Notes: generated by a model not told the origin, from the letters alone. DNA of 64,000 nt from a bacterium (GCA_030429345.1 JAUIFJ010000020.1:22402-86401); one strand, 5' to 3'. Positions 47,384 to 56,826 are shown, counted from the stretch's first letter. Program-made: numbers and translations.

Positions 47384-49269
47384 TGCAAGAGAAGAAGCGA
47401 CTGAAGGTCGGCGAACACATCACCGAACTGGTCAGCGACTCCGGCGAAGGCGCGCAGAAGGCCTCGGTGGCCTTTGCCAAGGCCTCCGCCCTGATGGGCA
47501 ACGGGCTGTGGACCGTGGAAGTGATTCCCGCCGAGATCCAGCCCCCGCCGCACACGGTGGGAGCGACGAGCGGCAACCGCATCCGCTTCGGCAACAAGCC
47601 GATGACCAACACCGGCGACCTGGCGGACGTGGTGGTGGCCTTCAACGAGATGGCGCTCAAGGGCCGCATGCTGAACAACATGGTCAAGGACGACATGCTG
47701 GTCCTGATCGACAGCCAGTGGGCCGGACACCCCGTACACAAGAAAACCTACAACGAGGTCCTGGACGAGGTGCGCAGGAAGGGCGGCACGGTGATCGAGG
47801 TGCCGATCGAGAAGGAGGCGGCGCGCGTGGTCGACGATCCGCGGCGCGGCAAGAACATGTTCGCCCTCGGCGTCTGGGCGCGCCTGTATACACGCGACTT
47901 GGAACTGGTCAAGAGCTGCGTGCACGAGCTCTTCGCCAAGAAGGGCCAGGAGATCATCGACAACAACCTCAACCTGGTGCAGCGCGGCTGGGACTGGGGC
48001 GAAGAGCACCTGCCCCTGGAGATCGTGGTCGAGACCCTGCCCGAGCTGAAACCCATGCTGGCGATGAACGGCAACACGGCCATCGCGCTGGGCGCCGTCG
48101 CCGCGGGCTTCGAGCTGTGTTCCATGTACCCGATCACGCCGGCGACCAGCGCCAGCCACGCCCTGGCCGATTTCTTCGAGGACCTGGGCGGCTTCGTCCA
48201 TCAGGCCGAGGACGAGATCGCGGCCATCGGCGTCGCCGTCGGCGCCAGTTTCGCCGGGCGCACGGCGCTGACCATCACCAGCGGTCCGGGCATGGCGCTG
48301 AAGACGGAATTCCAGGGCCTGGCCGTGATGACCGAGACCCCGCTGGTCATCGTCGACGTGCAGCGCGGCGGTCCCTCGACGGGCCTGCCGACCAAGATCG
48401 AGCAGTCGGACCTGCTGCACAGCCTCTACGGCGCGCCGGGCGACGCTCCCAAGATCGTGATCGCTCCGGCCTCGATCGAGGACTGCTTCCACGTGATGAT
48501 TACCGCGCGCAAACTGGCCGAGGACTTCCGCATACCGGTGATCGTTCTGACCGACGCCAACCTGGCCACCGGCCAGCAGATGTTCGACCGTCCGCGGCTC
48601 TCGACGGAGATGTTGCCGCCGCCTCTCGACCTGAGCCCGGTGCCCGAAGAAGAGCGCAATCCCTTCGACTGGGACGAGAAGACCGGTCTTTCCAGGCGGC
48701 ACATTCCGGGGCAGGCCGGCGGCACGGCCGTCGTCACCGGCTTGAATCACAGCCGCGACGGCGCCGTGGCACACGACAAGGACTCCAACGAGCACAGCCA
48801 CACCATGCGCAGCCGCAAGCTGGCGACGCTCTTCTCGACCCTGAAGGCCCCCGTGCCCCACGGAGCCGAGGAAGGCGAGCTGCTGCTGGTCTGCTGGGGC
48901 TCGACCCGCGGCGCCATCGAGGAGGCCGTCGACCGCATGCGGGCCCAGGGCGCCTCGGTGGCCAGCCTGCACATCACCTTCCTCAGCCCGCTGCAGCCCG
49001 GCATCAAGGCTGTCATGCAGCGCTTCAGGAAGGTGATGACCATTGAGCTCAACTACAGCGACAAGGCCGGTGATCCGCTGATCACGCCGGACAACCGCCG
49101 CTACGGGCAGCTGGCGATGATGCTGCGCGCCCAGACCCTGGTCGACGTGGACTGCTGGACCCGCGTGCCCGGCCGTCCGCTGATGCCCATGGAGATCGCC
49201 GCCGTGATCGCCGAGGAACTCGGCATGCGGGAGGCCGCTACATCTGTCACACAGGAAACCGTCGCCTAG
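47383..49269 (+). CDS. korA: 2-oxoacid:ferredoxin oxidoreductase, fused gamma-alpha subunit (2-oxoglutarate type)
   Basis: 628 residues. The ATG overlaps the preceding stop. The gamma domain comes first (about 1-190: SGEGAQKASVAFAKA, MTNTGDLADVVVAFNE) and the alpha domain after it, with MYPITPATSASH near residue 245, HQAEDEIAAIGVAVGASFAG, and VDVQRGGPSTGLPTK. The C-terminal domain ends with IAAVIAEELG. With korB it oxidises a 2-oxoacid (2-oxoglutarate by overall resemblance) to acyl-CoA, reducing ferredoxin. Placement directly after rnf suggests coordinated expression. Confidence 0.95.
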   Translation: MQEKKRLKVGEHITELVSDSGEGAQKASVAFAKASALMGNGLWTVEVIPAEIQPPPHTVGATSGNRIRFGNKPMTNTGDLADVVVAFNEMALKGRMLNNMVKDDMLVLIDSQWAGHPVHKKTYNEVLDEVRRKGGTVIEVPIEKEAARVVDDPRRGKNMFALGVWARLYTRDLELVKSCVHELFAKKGQEIIDNNLNLVQRGWDWGEEHLPLEIVVETLPELKPMLAMNGNTAIALGAVAAGFELCSMYPITPATSASHALADFFEDLGGFVHQAEDEIAAIGVAVGASFAGRTALTITSGPGMALKTEFQGLAVMTETPLVIVDVQRGGPSTGLPTKIEQSDLLHSLYGAPGDAPKIVIAPASIEDCFHVMITARKLAEDFRIPVIVLTDANLATGQQMFDRPRLSTEMLPPPLDLSPVPEEERNPFDWDEKTGLSRRHIPGQAGGTAVVTGLNHSRDGAVAHDKDSNEHSHTMRSRKLATLFSTLKAPVPHGAEEGELLLVCWGSTRGAIEEAVDRMRAQGASVASLHITFLSPLQPGIKAVMQRFRKVMTIELNYSDKAGDPLITPDNRRYGQLAMMLRAQTLVDVDCWTRVPGRPLMPMEIAAVIAEELGMREAATSVTQETVA

Positions 49270-49295
49270 ACGGTTCTTATCGGAAGGGAAGAGGC

Positions 49296-50264
49296 ATGTC
49301 CAATTCCATCTATGACGAACTGCTGGAAAGCGAATGCGAGATCAAGGAGTACGAGCTCGAGGACTACGAGTCGAATACTCCCCGCTGGTGCAAGGGCTGC
49401 GGAGACCATGGCATCCTCTCCAGCGTGCAGCGCCTGCTGCGTGACCGGCAGATCGCCCCGGAAAACGTGGTCTGCGTCAGCGGCATCGGCTGCTCGAGCC
49501 GTTTTCCGCACTACCTGAAGACCTACGGCTTCCACAGCCTGCACGGCCGCGCGCTGACCGTGGCCACCGGCGTCAAGCTCTCGCGCCCCGACATCCATGT
49601 GCTGACGGTGATGGGCGACGGCGACTGCTTCTCGATCGGCGGCAACCACTGGCTGCACTCGATCCGCTACAACACGAACATGACCGTGCTGGTCTTCGAC
49701 AACGAGATCTACGCCCTGACCAAGATGCAGGCCTCGCCCACCTCGCGCCAGGGACAGTATTCGAACACCAGCCCCCGCGGCGCCTACCTGGATTCGCTGA
49801 ATCCGCTGACCGTGATCCTCGGCATCACCAACTGCAGCTTCCTGGCGCAGAGCGCCACCTGGCTGCCCGGCCACATGGACGCCACCCTGCAGCGCGCCTG
49901 GGACCACAAGGGCCTGTCCTTCGTGCGCATCCTGCAGAAATGCCCGGTCTACATGCCGAAGAACTTCGGAGAGACTCCCGGCGACTACCCGGCCCAGTTC
50001 CTGAGTCACACGGAAGGCGTGCCCGTCGACCGCGGCCTGCTGCGCACCGCCCCGGCGGTGGAGCACGATCCGCGCGACATCCACCGCGCGCGGGAGATCG
50101 CCCAGGACTCGGAACGGGCGCCCTTCGGGCTGCTGTATCACAATCCGGAACTGCCGTCCTACGAGGAGCTGCGGCACGGGCGTGTGACCAGGATGGCTCC
50201 CCAGGAACGCCTGGACGCCCTGGACCGCAAGCTCGACACCTTCGCACTCAAGCTGGACGACTAG
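49296..50264 (+). CDS. korB: 2-oxoacid:ferredoxin oxidoreductase beta subunit (TPP-binding)
   Basis: 322 residues. A purine-rich GGAAGGGAAGAGG precedes the ATG. WCKGCGDHGILSSVQ and IGCSSRFPHYL provide the Fe-S and TPP environment. The TPP motif GDGD is at residues 107-110 (GDGDCFSIGGNH), followed by VFDNEIYALTKMQASPTS. Its partner is korA. It is 27 bases from the next gene. Confidence 0.97.
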   Translation: MSNSIYDELLESECEIKEYELEDYESNTPRWCKGCGDHGILSSVQRLLRDRQIAPENVVCVSGIGCSSRFPHYLKTYGFHSLHGRALTVATGVKLSRPDIHVLTVMGDGDCFSIGGNHWLHSIRYNTNMTVLVFDNEIYALTKMQASPTSRQGQYSNTSPRGAYLDSLNPLTVILGITNCSFLAQSATWLPGHMDATLQRAWDHKGLSFVRILQKCPVYMPKNFGETPGDYPAQFLSHTEGVPVDRGLLRTAPAVEHDPRDIHRAREIAQDSERAPFGLLYHNPELPSYEELRHGRVTRMAPQERLDALDRKLDTFALKLDD

Positions 50265-50291
50265 CGTCCGAAGCGAGAACAGGAAGACCTG

Positions 50292-52094
50292 ATGGACAAG
50301 CAACTGATCAGCCGCATTGAAGCGGAGTGGGATGCGCGGCGCGAGAAGCTGGCGCAGCGCATGGACAAGGCCCTGGCCGGCCTGCGCGAACTGCGCGAGC
50401 TGGACCGCCGGCGGCGCGAAGGACATCGCAGCGAGGAGCTGGGGCGTTCCCTGGGCAGCTTCGGCGGCTCCGTGTTCGACACGCGGGCCCTGAGCACGGT
50501 GCTCGGGGGAGAGGGGGAAAGCGGCGGGCTGGAAGCCGATCGTGCCCGCCGGGTCGCCGACTGGCTGGGCGAGCTGGAAGCCCTGCGCGCCGACTGGCCG
50601 AAAAACCTGCCTGCCCCGCTGCTGGCCGACGGCAAGTCGGATACGGCCGAGGTGCTGGGACAGGCCGCCGCGCGCATCGAGCCGATGGCGCGTCTCTTCG
50701 CCCTGCTGCGCAAGGCCGAGATGGAGCGCCGCGCGCGCTACCGCCCCGAGCTGCACGACGAGTTCTTCGCCGCCTTCGGACCGGCGCACCTGGACAGCGG
50801 CGAACGGGCCCTCTGTCCGCCGATCGCCGTTGAACTGGCCGCCACGGAGGCCCGAAGCAGCGCCCGGCTGGTGGAGCTGCTCTCCAGCGGCCTGCCGGTC
50901 AAGGTCTTCCGCCTGGCGCCGGCGCCCGGGCTGGACGGCAGCCTGGACCGCGGCGAGCTGGACGTCGAACTGCTGCCCCTGGGCATGCAGCGCGTATACG
51001 TCCTGCAGACGACGCGCGAGCACCCGGCCTTCGAAGGCCAGCTGCGCAAGGCGCTGGGCAGCCCGCGCGCGGCGCTGCTCAACCTGCTCTGGCCGCAGGG
51101 GACGGAAGAGGACTTCGCAGGCATCTGCGCCCGCGCCGTCGCCTCCAGGGAGTTTCCCGTGCTGTGCTACGACCCGGAAGGAGACGAGCGCTTCGCGCTG
51201 CGCTTCGACCTGGAAGGCAACCCGGACCTGGACGCAGAGTGGGCGGCGCTGGAACTGCATCACCGCGAAGGCGGCGAGGCCCGTGTGACGGCCTCGCGCA
51301 TTACGGGGGGCGAGTACTACGCCGCCCTGCCCGGCTCGGAAGGCTGGTTCCGCGAGCTGGACCCGGAGTCGCGCCAGGAGCACATCGGCGCCTGGTTCGC
51401 CATGACGCCCGCCGACCGGCGTGTGACGACGCCCTTCGTGCAGCGCGTGCGCGAGGAGAAGCTCGAGTGCCTGAAGCCGGGACGGGAACTGCTGGTGCAC
51501 ATTACCCAGCGGGCCCAGGTCTGGGAGACCCTGCGCGAACTGGCGGGCCTGCACAATCCCCATGTAGAACGCGCCAGCGCCGAGCTGGAGCGCCGCTACC
51601 GCGAGGAGAGCGAACAGCGCATTGCCCTGGAGCAGCAGAAGCTGGCGGAAAACCTGGCGGCCCAGAAGCAGCAGGCGGTCGAAGAGGCCATGGGCAACCT
51701 GGCCGCCCGCCTGCTGGGCCTGAAAGAAGGCGGCCTGAGCCTGGGCGCTCCTGCCAGCGCCGCGCCCCCCTCTGCGCAAACCGCTGCACCTTCAATGGAC
51801 GGCGCTTCGGCCCCGGCCGCGGCCGAGGAAGAGCCCGAGGCCGACGCCGACGAGTTCTGGATCGACAGCGCCATGTGCACGGCCTGCGACGAGTGTGTGA
51901 CGATCAATCCGGAGATCTTCGAGTACAACAAGAACAAGCAGGCGGTGATCAAGAACCCCGCCGGCGGCCCCTACAAGGACATCGTCAAGGCCGCCGAGAA
52001 ATGCAGCGCGAAGATCATCCACCCCGGCAAGCCGCTGAACCCGGACGAAAAGGGCCTGGACAAGCTCATCGAGCGGGCGAAGAAGTTCATGTAG
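50292..52094 (+). CDS. PFOR-like protein with C-terminal single-cluster ferredoxin domain; function unknown
   Basis: 600 residues, with AGGAAGACC upstream. The N-terminus is helical and charged (about 1-160). About 165-440 resembles a region of the large protein at 38858-42901 (shared LLSSG-x-PVK, here 196-204; AL-x-SP/AP-x-AL; CYDPEGDERF against VYDPALSTEEAGRF) and has no TPP motif. After a coiled coil (about 415-480) and an Ala/Pro linker comes a ferredoxin domain with Cys529, Cys532, Cys535 and Cys571, one [4Fe-4S] cluster. It follows korAB and is probably an electron carrier or adaptor. The last 80 bp are duplicated at 53658-53739. Confidence 0.85.
   Translation: MDKQLISRIEAEWDARREKLAQRMDKALAGLRELRELDRRRREGHRSEELGRSLGSFGGSVFDTRALSTVLGGEGESGGLEADRARRVADWLGELEALRADWPKNLPAPLLADGKSDTAEVLGQAAARIEPMARLFALLRKAEMERRARYRPELHDEFFAAFGPAHLDSGERALCPPIAVELAATEARSSARLVELLSSGLPVKVFRLAPAPGLDGSLDRGELDVELLPLGMQRVYVLQTTREHPAFEGQLRKALGSPRAALLNLLWPQGTEEDFAGICARAVASREFPVLCYDPEGDERFALRFDLEGNPDLDAEWAALELHHREGGEARVTASRITGGEYYAALPGSEGWFRELDPESRQEHIGAWFAMTPADRRVTTPFVQRVREEKLECLKPGRELLVHITQRAQVWETLRELAGLHNPHVERASAELERRYREESEQRIALEQQKLAENLAAQKQQAVEEAMGNLAARLLGLKEGGLSLGAPASAAPPSAQTAAPSMDGASAPAAAEEEPEADADEFWIDSAMCTACDECVTINPEIFEYNKNKQAVIKNPAGGPYKDIVKAAEKCSAKIIHPGKPLNPDEKGLDKLIERAKKFM
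52013..52094 (+). repeat. Direct repeat B1: 3' end of the PFOR-like ferredoxin gene
   Basis: The coding end (GATCATCCACC to ATGT) is repeated at 53658-53739 with one internal mismatch in about 80 bases; the stop codons differ (TAG here, TGA in the other copy). Confidence 0.95.
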
Positions 52095-52110
52095 ACGTGA
52101 AGCAAAGCCG

Positions 52111-52156
52111 AACAAGATGGCCCCCGGTGCGAGTTGCGACCGGGGGCCTTCTTGTT
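52111..52156. terminator. Bidirectional Rho-independent terminator
   Basis: An 18-nt arm (AACAAGATGGCCCCCGGT) pairs with ACCGGGGGCCTTCTTGTT, with one imperfect position and a loop of about 10 nt. A and T tracts on the two sides allow termination of the + strand Rnf/Kor run and the - strand gene at 52172. Confidence 0.88.
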
Positions 52157-52171
52157 GATCGTTCTTGCCGT

Positions 52172-53449
52172 CTAGGGCAGGTAGACGACTTTTGTGCGTT
52201 CACTTTGCCCGTTTTGCTCCAGCTGGATGAAATACACGCCAGCGGCGCTCAGGCCGGGATGTATAGGAACCCGATTCATGCCACTATGAAGCTGGATCGA
52301 TTCGCGGTATACCTCCGCTCCCCGGACATCGAACAGCCGCAAAGTGCCAGGGCCCTGATTGCGTACGTGAACAATCAGATTCACTCTGGGATTGAAGGGG
52401 TTCGGATAGACGGCTTCAATCTCGAGGGCACGGGGCACATGCAAGTCTGATCGTTCTTCGACCGATACCGCAGGAGCTCGTGTGCGTGCAACACGGAAGC
52501 CGATGGCACGGGTTTCGCCTTCACTCAGGCTGGTTGGCGGCTGATTAAACCTCACCACGCAGGAAACATGACATGTATTACTAGTGATGTAGTCCCCGCC
52601 TCGCAGTACCTTGTTAACGCCGGTCTCTGGACCAAAATAGTTTGTGTCATCTGCGCCATAGCTAGCATTCCAGTCGTGTACCCACTCCATCACATTGCCG
52701 CCCATATGCATGACTCCGGCTGGAGTGGCACTGGAGGGTAGACTTCCAATAGGGACAGTGGAATTACTACAACCGCCACCACCGAAGTTGCAGTTTGTAT
52801 TGCAATCGGGGTCTTCACCGCCCCAGGGATAGTAACGTGAACTAATGCCTTCATGTTGGTAGTGTCGTGCTACAAACTCCCACTCCGTTTCTGTCGGCAG
52901 TCGATACGGGCCTTCTAGAGAGTCATCTGCGAAAGCATGCAGGTCATTCCAGTCATAGGCGGGAGGGACTCCTGCTTCCGTTGAGCCTTCAAGAAATGTG
53001 GTGAGCCAGTTGCAGAATGCAACTGCACCATGCCAAGAAACTGCCACGACAGGGTGATTCTCGTAACCGGACAAAACTTCGATTGAGTCAATACTGGCAT
53101 TGTAAACAAGCTTGCTGAATGCGTGATTCATGTCGGTGACCTCTGCACCAGTACTTGATCCCACGCGGATTTGTGATGAGCCTGTCTGACGATAAAGACG
53201 ATCGCCGGACCCGAGCCCCCAATTCAGAAACTCAGCGAACTTCTCATTCGTCACCTCATGTTTTGAAATGTCAAAGCCGTAGGTCAAGGTCATGGTCCGA
53301 GTCTCGCTCTCGCACCCCGGTACATCTCCCACAGCAAATGTTGCACCTTCAGGTTCGATGTAGACGTACTCGATGAGATCGGCCGAGACGGGGTGAGCAA
53401 TCAGAATTGAGCCTGTGGCAATGAGACAGAACAGCTGCAAGTTTCTCAT
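52172..53449 (-). CDS. Secreted formylglycine-generating-enzyme-like (SUMF1/FGE) protein with FlgD-type tail (lower GC, inserted)
   Basis: 425 residues. GGAGAATC precedes the ATG, and the signal peptide is about residues 1-23. The FGE-sulfatase/SUMF1 fold is seen from ISKHEVTNEKFAEFLNW through HPVVAVSWHGAVAFCNWL, YRLPTETEWEFVAR, GGNVMEWVHDW, KVLRGGDY and AIGFRVART. The copper-binding cysteine pair of true formylglycine enzymes is not evident, so it may be a non-catalytic or binding relative. The tail has YPNPFNPR and AAGVYFIQL. Its composition is clearly AT-richer than the neighbours, and its upstream 200 bases are very AT-rich. It lies between copies of the neighbouring gene's 3' end. Confidence 0.88.
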   Translation of the reverse strand: MRNLQLFCLIATGSILIAHPVSADLIEYVYIEPEGATFAVGDVPGCESETRTMTLTYGFDISKHEVTNEKFAEFLNWGLGSGDRLYRQTGSSQIRVGSSTGAEVTDMNHAFSKLVYNASIDSIEVLSGYENHPVVAVSWHGAVAFCNWLTTFLEGSTEAGVPPAYDWNDLHAFADDSLEGPYRLPTETEWEFVARHYQHEGISSRYYPWGGEDPDCNTNCNFGGGGCSNSTVPIGSLPSSATPAGVMHMGGNVMEWVHDWNASYGADDTNYFGPETGVNKVLRGGDYITSNTCHVSCVVRFNQPPTSLSEGETRAIGFRVARTRAPAVSVEERSDLHVPRALEIEAVYPNPFNPRVNLIVHVRNQGPGTLRLFDVRGAEVYRESIQLHSGMNRVPIHPGLSAAGVYFIQLEQNGQSERTKVVYLP

Positions 53450-53657
53450 GGATTCTCCATCTGGAAAGCGGTTAACTGAGATTTAACAGAAGGATTTGAC
53501 AGGATGCCGAATCATTCAATAGATTTTACCAATTGATATCGTGTTTTTGGCGAATAGAAAGTTGCTTCTCAATTTAATCCGCTAAATGGGTTGCTCAATT
53601 CATCAAGTATGCGACTACGCGGAGAGTGCTATTCAGAATTTTAAATTGAAATGCTTC

Positions 53658-53739
53658 GATCATCCACCCCGGCAAGCCGCTGAACCCGGACGAAAAGGGC
53701 CTGGACAAGCTCATCGAGCGGGCGAAAAAGTTCATGTGA
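53658..53739 (+). pseudogene. Truncated 3' fragment of the PFOR-like ferredoxin gene (direct repeat B2)
   Basis: It encodes IIHPGKPLNPDEKG... to a stop, identical in protein to the last 26 residues of the upstream gene. A short GAAATGC a few bases before the junction also matches the parent gene, suggesting a small deletion. The following terminator may be the original gene's own. Confidence 0.9.
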
Positions 53740-53765
53740 TGCAAGCCATCCCGGATCACGAAACG

Positions 53766-53799
53766 AGCCCCTGTTCGCCGCACGGCGAGCGGGGGTTTT
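53766..53799 (+). terminator. Probable terminator behind the truncated fragment
   Basis: An imperfect stem GCCCC..TTCGCC / GGCGAG..GGGG with a GCAC loop is followed by TTTTC. It is well placed to have served the intact ferredoxin-like gene before the insertion. Confidence 0.65.
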
Positions 53800-53896
53800 C
53801 TCTGTCCACTCATTTTCCGGGCCCTTTCGCCCGCCCCGTTGTAGATTGCGTATTCCTTCGCGCACTGCTCCCTGTTTCTCTGGACAGGAGATTTCC

Positions 53897-54826
53897 ATGA
53901 AGTTCCACATGCCCTTGAGCTTCGCGCTTTTCCTGCTGGCCCTGTTTTCCTGCGAGAAGCAGGAGGACGACGGCGTGCCGGCGGGCTACCTGCTTTCGAT
54001 CACGGAGCCGAAGAACGAGGCGGTCCTTGCCGGCGCGGTCGAGGTGCGTCTTGCGCTGATCAGCGGTTTTTCGCCTTCTCTTGTGACCCTCTACCTGGAC
54101 CAGCAGCCGATCGTGCTGCTGGATTCGGCTCCCTGGGTCTATTCCTGGAACACGATCGACTGGGTCGACGGCGAGCATCACCACCTGTGGGCCCATGCCG
54201 AGGACGGCCGGGGAACGGAAGGGGAAAGCCCCCGTGTGCTCGTCACCTTTGCCGAGGGGATTCCGGAGCTGCTGCTCTCGCCCCTGGGCATCGACCTGGG
54301 CGAGGAAGGGGATCACGGACACTTCCTGGTACGCAACTCGGGCGAGGGCCTGCTGGAATGGAGCGTCGGCCCGCTGGACCCGCGTATCACGGTCGATCCG
54401 GAAAGCGGCAGTGTCGAGGACCAGTCGCAACGGGTGGATGTATACTTCGACCGCGAAACCCTGGATTCCGGGCCCTACGAGTTCCTTATTCCGATCCAGT
54501 CCAATAGCGGCAACGGGTCCGTGTCCCTGAGTGCGGTGGAGCCGGCGCCCCTGCTGCTGGCGGAGCCGCTGGAGCTGGTCCTGGTCTACACCACACCTTC
54601 GGAGCTAAGGATCTACAACGAAGGCGGCGGATTCCTCGAGTGGAGCCTGGTGCCGGGCGAACCCTGGATCATGCTGGAGAGAACATCCGGGATCCTCCAC
54701 AGTGGCTGGGAGGGGATCAGCGTGCAGCTGGACCTGGAGCAGGCGGTGCCCGGTGAAACCAGCGGCAGCATCCAGGTGCTGTCGAACGGCGGAAACGCAA
54801 GCGTGACGGTGCTCCTTCAAGACTAG
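53897..54826 (+). CDS. Predicted lipoprotein with Ig-like and BACON-like domains
   Basis: 309 residues, with AGGAG upstream. The lipoprotein signal has Cys19 in LALFSC. After it come an Ig-like domain (about 33-115: ITEPKNEAVLAGAVEV, PWVYSWNT, GTEGESPRVLVTF) and two BACON-like modules with LLLSPLGIDLG and FLEWSLVPGEPW. It is paralogous to the next gene, which has the same order. It is probably on the outer membrane and binds a polymer or protein; the ligand is unknown. Confidence 0.8.
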   Translation: MKFHMPLSFALFLLALFSCEKQEDDGVPAGYLLSITEPKNEAVLAGAVEVRLALISGFSPSLVTLYLDQQPIVLLDSAPWVYSWNTIDWVDGEHHHLWAHAEDGRGTEGESPRVLVTFAEGIPELLLSPLGIDLGEEGDHGHFLVRNSGEGLLEWSVGPLDPRITVDPESGSVEDQSQRVDVYFDRETLDSGPYEFLIPIQSNSGNGSVSLSAVEPAPLLLAEPLELVLVYTTPSELRIYNEGGGFLEWSLVPGEPWIMLERTSGILHSGWEGISVQLDLEQAVPGETSGSIQVLSNGGNASVTVLLQD

Positions 54827-54954
54827 TTCCGCTGAAGCGCGGGAATGCTCCCGGTGCATCTTCATCGTTGTTGAATGCTGTTTGGCAAACGGCGGGGGAC
54901 TCCTACCTTGCCCGTTGCTTCGCACAGCACACTCCATCCATCCAAGAGGTTTCC

Positions 54955-56826
54955 ATGAAGCTGCTTTCCGCGCTCCGTGCGCTGGGTCTGGCTCTGCTCC
55001 TGTTGTTCCTGTCGTCTGCCTGCGAGGAGGACGAGAAGGACACCGCCGGACCGTCGATCACCATTCTGGCCCCGAGCGCCTCGGCGTCCCTAAGCGGAAT
55101 CGTGCTGATCCGCGCCGATATCAGCGACGACTCGGCCATTGAAATGGCGATGGTCTTCATCGACGACGCGCTGGTTGCCACCCTGTCCAGCCCGCCCTGG
55201 GAATACTCCTGGAACACGGCCGCCAGGGCCGACAACGGCCTGCACACGATTGTCGTGCGGGCGGAGGACGAACATGGAAACGTCGGCGAATCGGCGCCGG
55301 TTACGGTCCTGCTGGAAGTGCCCCAGCCGATCCTTTCGACCACTCCCTCATCGATGATCTTCGGCGAGACCCAGACATCGGCCACCCTGGAGATTCGCAA
55401 CACGGGCGGCGAGACCCTTTCCTGGAGCCTCGCCAGCGCCCAGTCGTGGATCACCTTCAGCACCTCGTCGGGCAACACGACCACGGAGACCGACGCCGTC
55501 ACCGTCTTCGTCAACCGCTCCGGCCGGGCGGCGGGCGAGCACATCGGCCAGGTGACGGTGAACTCCAACGGCGGCACGGCCCAGATTGCGGTCAGCATGG
55601 AAGTGGCGGGCCCCAGCCTGGTGCTCGACCCGGCAAGCCTCGACTTCGGCAGCGAGGAGCAGAACCGCAGCTTCACCGTCAGCAACGGCGGCGCGGGCAG
55701 CCTGAGCTACAACATTCTCGACAATGCCAGCTGGCTCAGCGTGTCGCCCGCCTCGGGCACCAGCAGCGGCGAGGCGGACGTGATCGCCGTGCAGGTCAAC
55801 CGCCAGGGCCTGGCCCAGGGCGCCTACGACGCCGCCATTTCCGTGGTCAGCAACGCCGGTACGGAGACTCTTCCGGTCAGCATGAGCGTGCCGGGACCGA
55901 CCCTGGGGCTGAGCACGGAAGAACTGTCCTTCAGCGAGTGGGACAACCAACTGAACTTCTGGATCGAGAACTACGGCGCCGGGGATCTGGACTGGAACGT
56001 GAGCAGCAACCAGGGCTGGCTCAGTGTCACTCCGGCGAGCGGCTCCGCCCAATTGCAGATGCCCGACCAGGTCCAGGTCTACGTGGACCGCGGCCAATTG
56101 TCACACGGCACGCACGAAGGAACGCTCTTCGTGTCCAGCAACGGGGGAAGCGCGCAGATCCAGGTCAGCGTGATCGTGCCCACGCTGACGATCACGATGG
56201 AGAACCAGCTTCTGCGTCCCGTGCTCTGGACCTTGAGCGGCGTGGACATGAACCAGATCCAGCCAGGCGAGACCTGGGTTCACGAAATGGCCCGCCCGGG
56301 AAGCGTCCAGGTCAGCTGGCAGCTGATCAGCTATACCACAGGGCAGGGGGATCCGATTGGTGATTCCATGGAAGGCTTCTTCTCCACGGTCAACAGCCCC
56401 GGCGAAGAGCTGAGCTACACCATCGATCACATCATCGGCAGCCAACTGTGGTACGTGCCGGTGATCGACAACAACACGAATGTCGGCCTGCTGATGGCCA
56501 GCAGCTACGGCCAGGGGGGCGAGAACCGTTGCAATTGCGTGGTGCCGGCCTTCCAGACCAATACGCCCATCGGCTACTACCGCCTGAACCAGGGAACAAT
56601 CCTGGCGGCCTTCCGGGACGGCAGCAACTACAACGGCAACTACATCTACTGGCAGTATGGCACACATTTCACGGAGGAGCATCTCTGGGCCGGCAGCGGT
56701 CGTGTGACATTCATTGTCAACCAGGCTCCCAACCCGGGCGCGCGGCCGCGGCCAGGAGGCGTCGAGGCTGCCGATTCCCGCGACATGACCCGCGAAGAGT
56801 ACATGCGGACGGAGTGCATGGACTAG
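54955..56826 (+). CDS. Predicted lipoprotein with Ig-like domain and three BACON-like repeats
   Basis: 623 residues. AAGAGG lies upstream and the lipobox Cys23 is in LSSAC. An Ig-like domain (about 34-115: ITILAPSASASLSG, PWEYSWNT) is followed by three repeats of about 95 residues, each with a LSxxxLxFG start, a WLSVSPASG core and a VSNGGxxxIxVS end. A different C-terminal domain of about 190 residues follows (NQLLRPVLWTLSGVD to the end), with Cys-Asn-Cys and aromatic residues. BACON domains occur in Bacteroidota glycan-binding proteins. It is a paralogue of the upstream gene. A terminator follows. Confidence 0.82.
   Translation: MKLLSALRALGLALLLLFLSSACEEDEKDTAGPSITILAPSASASLSGIVLIRADISDDSAIEMAMVFIDDALVATLSSPPWEYSWNTAARADNGLHTIVVRAEDEHGNVGESAPVTVLLEVPQPILSTTPSSMIFGETQTSATLEIRNTGGETLSWSLASAQSWITFSTSSGNTTTETDAVTVFVNRSGRAAGEHIGQVTVNSNGGTAQIAVSMEVAGPSLVLDPASLDFGSEEQNRSFTVSNGGAGSLSYNILDNASWLSVSPASGTSSGEADVIAVQVNRQGLAQGAYDAAISVVSNAGTETLPVSMSVPGPTLGLSTEELSFSEWDNQLNFWIENYGAGDLDWNVSSNQGWLSVTPASGSAQLQMPDQVQVYVDRGQLSHGTHEGTLFVSSNGGSAQIQVSVIVPTLTITMENQLLRPVLWTLSGVDMNQIQPGETWVHEMARPGSVQVSWQLISYTTGQGDPIGDSMEGFFSTVNSPGEELSYTIDHIIGSQLWYVPVIDNNTNVGLLMASSYGQGGENRCNCVVPAFQTNTPIGYYRLNQGTILAAFRDGSNYNGNYIYWQYGTHFTEEHLWAGSGRVTFIVNQAPNPGARPRPGGVEAADSRDMTREEYMRTECMD

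Noticed and set aside
53586-53900. + strand frame spanning the duplicated fragment
   Set aside because: Reads the duplicated 3' end out of its true frame; no ribosome-binding site.
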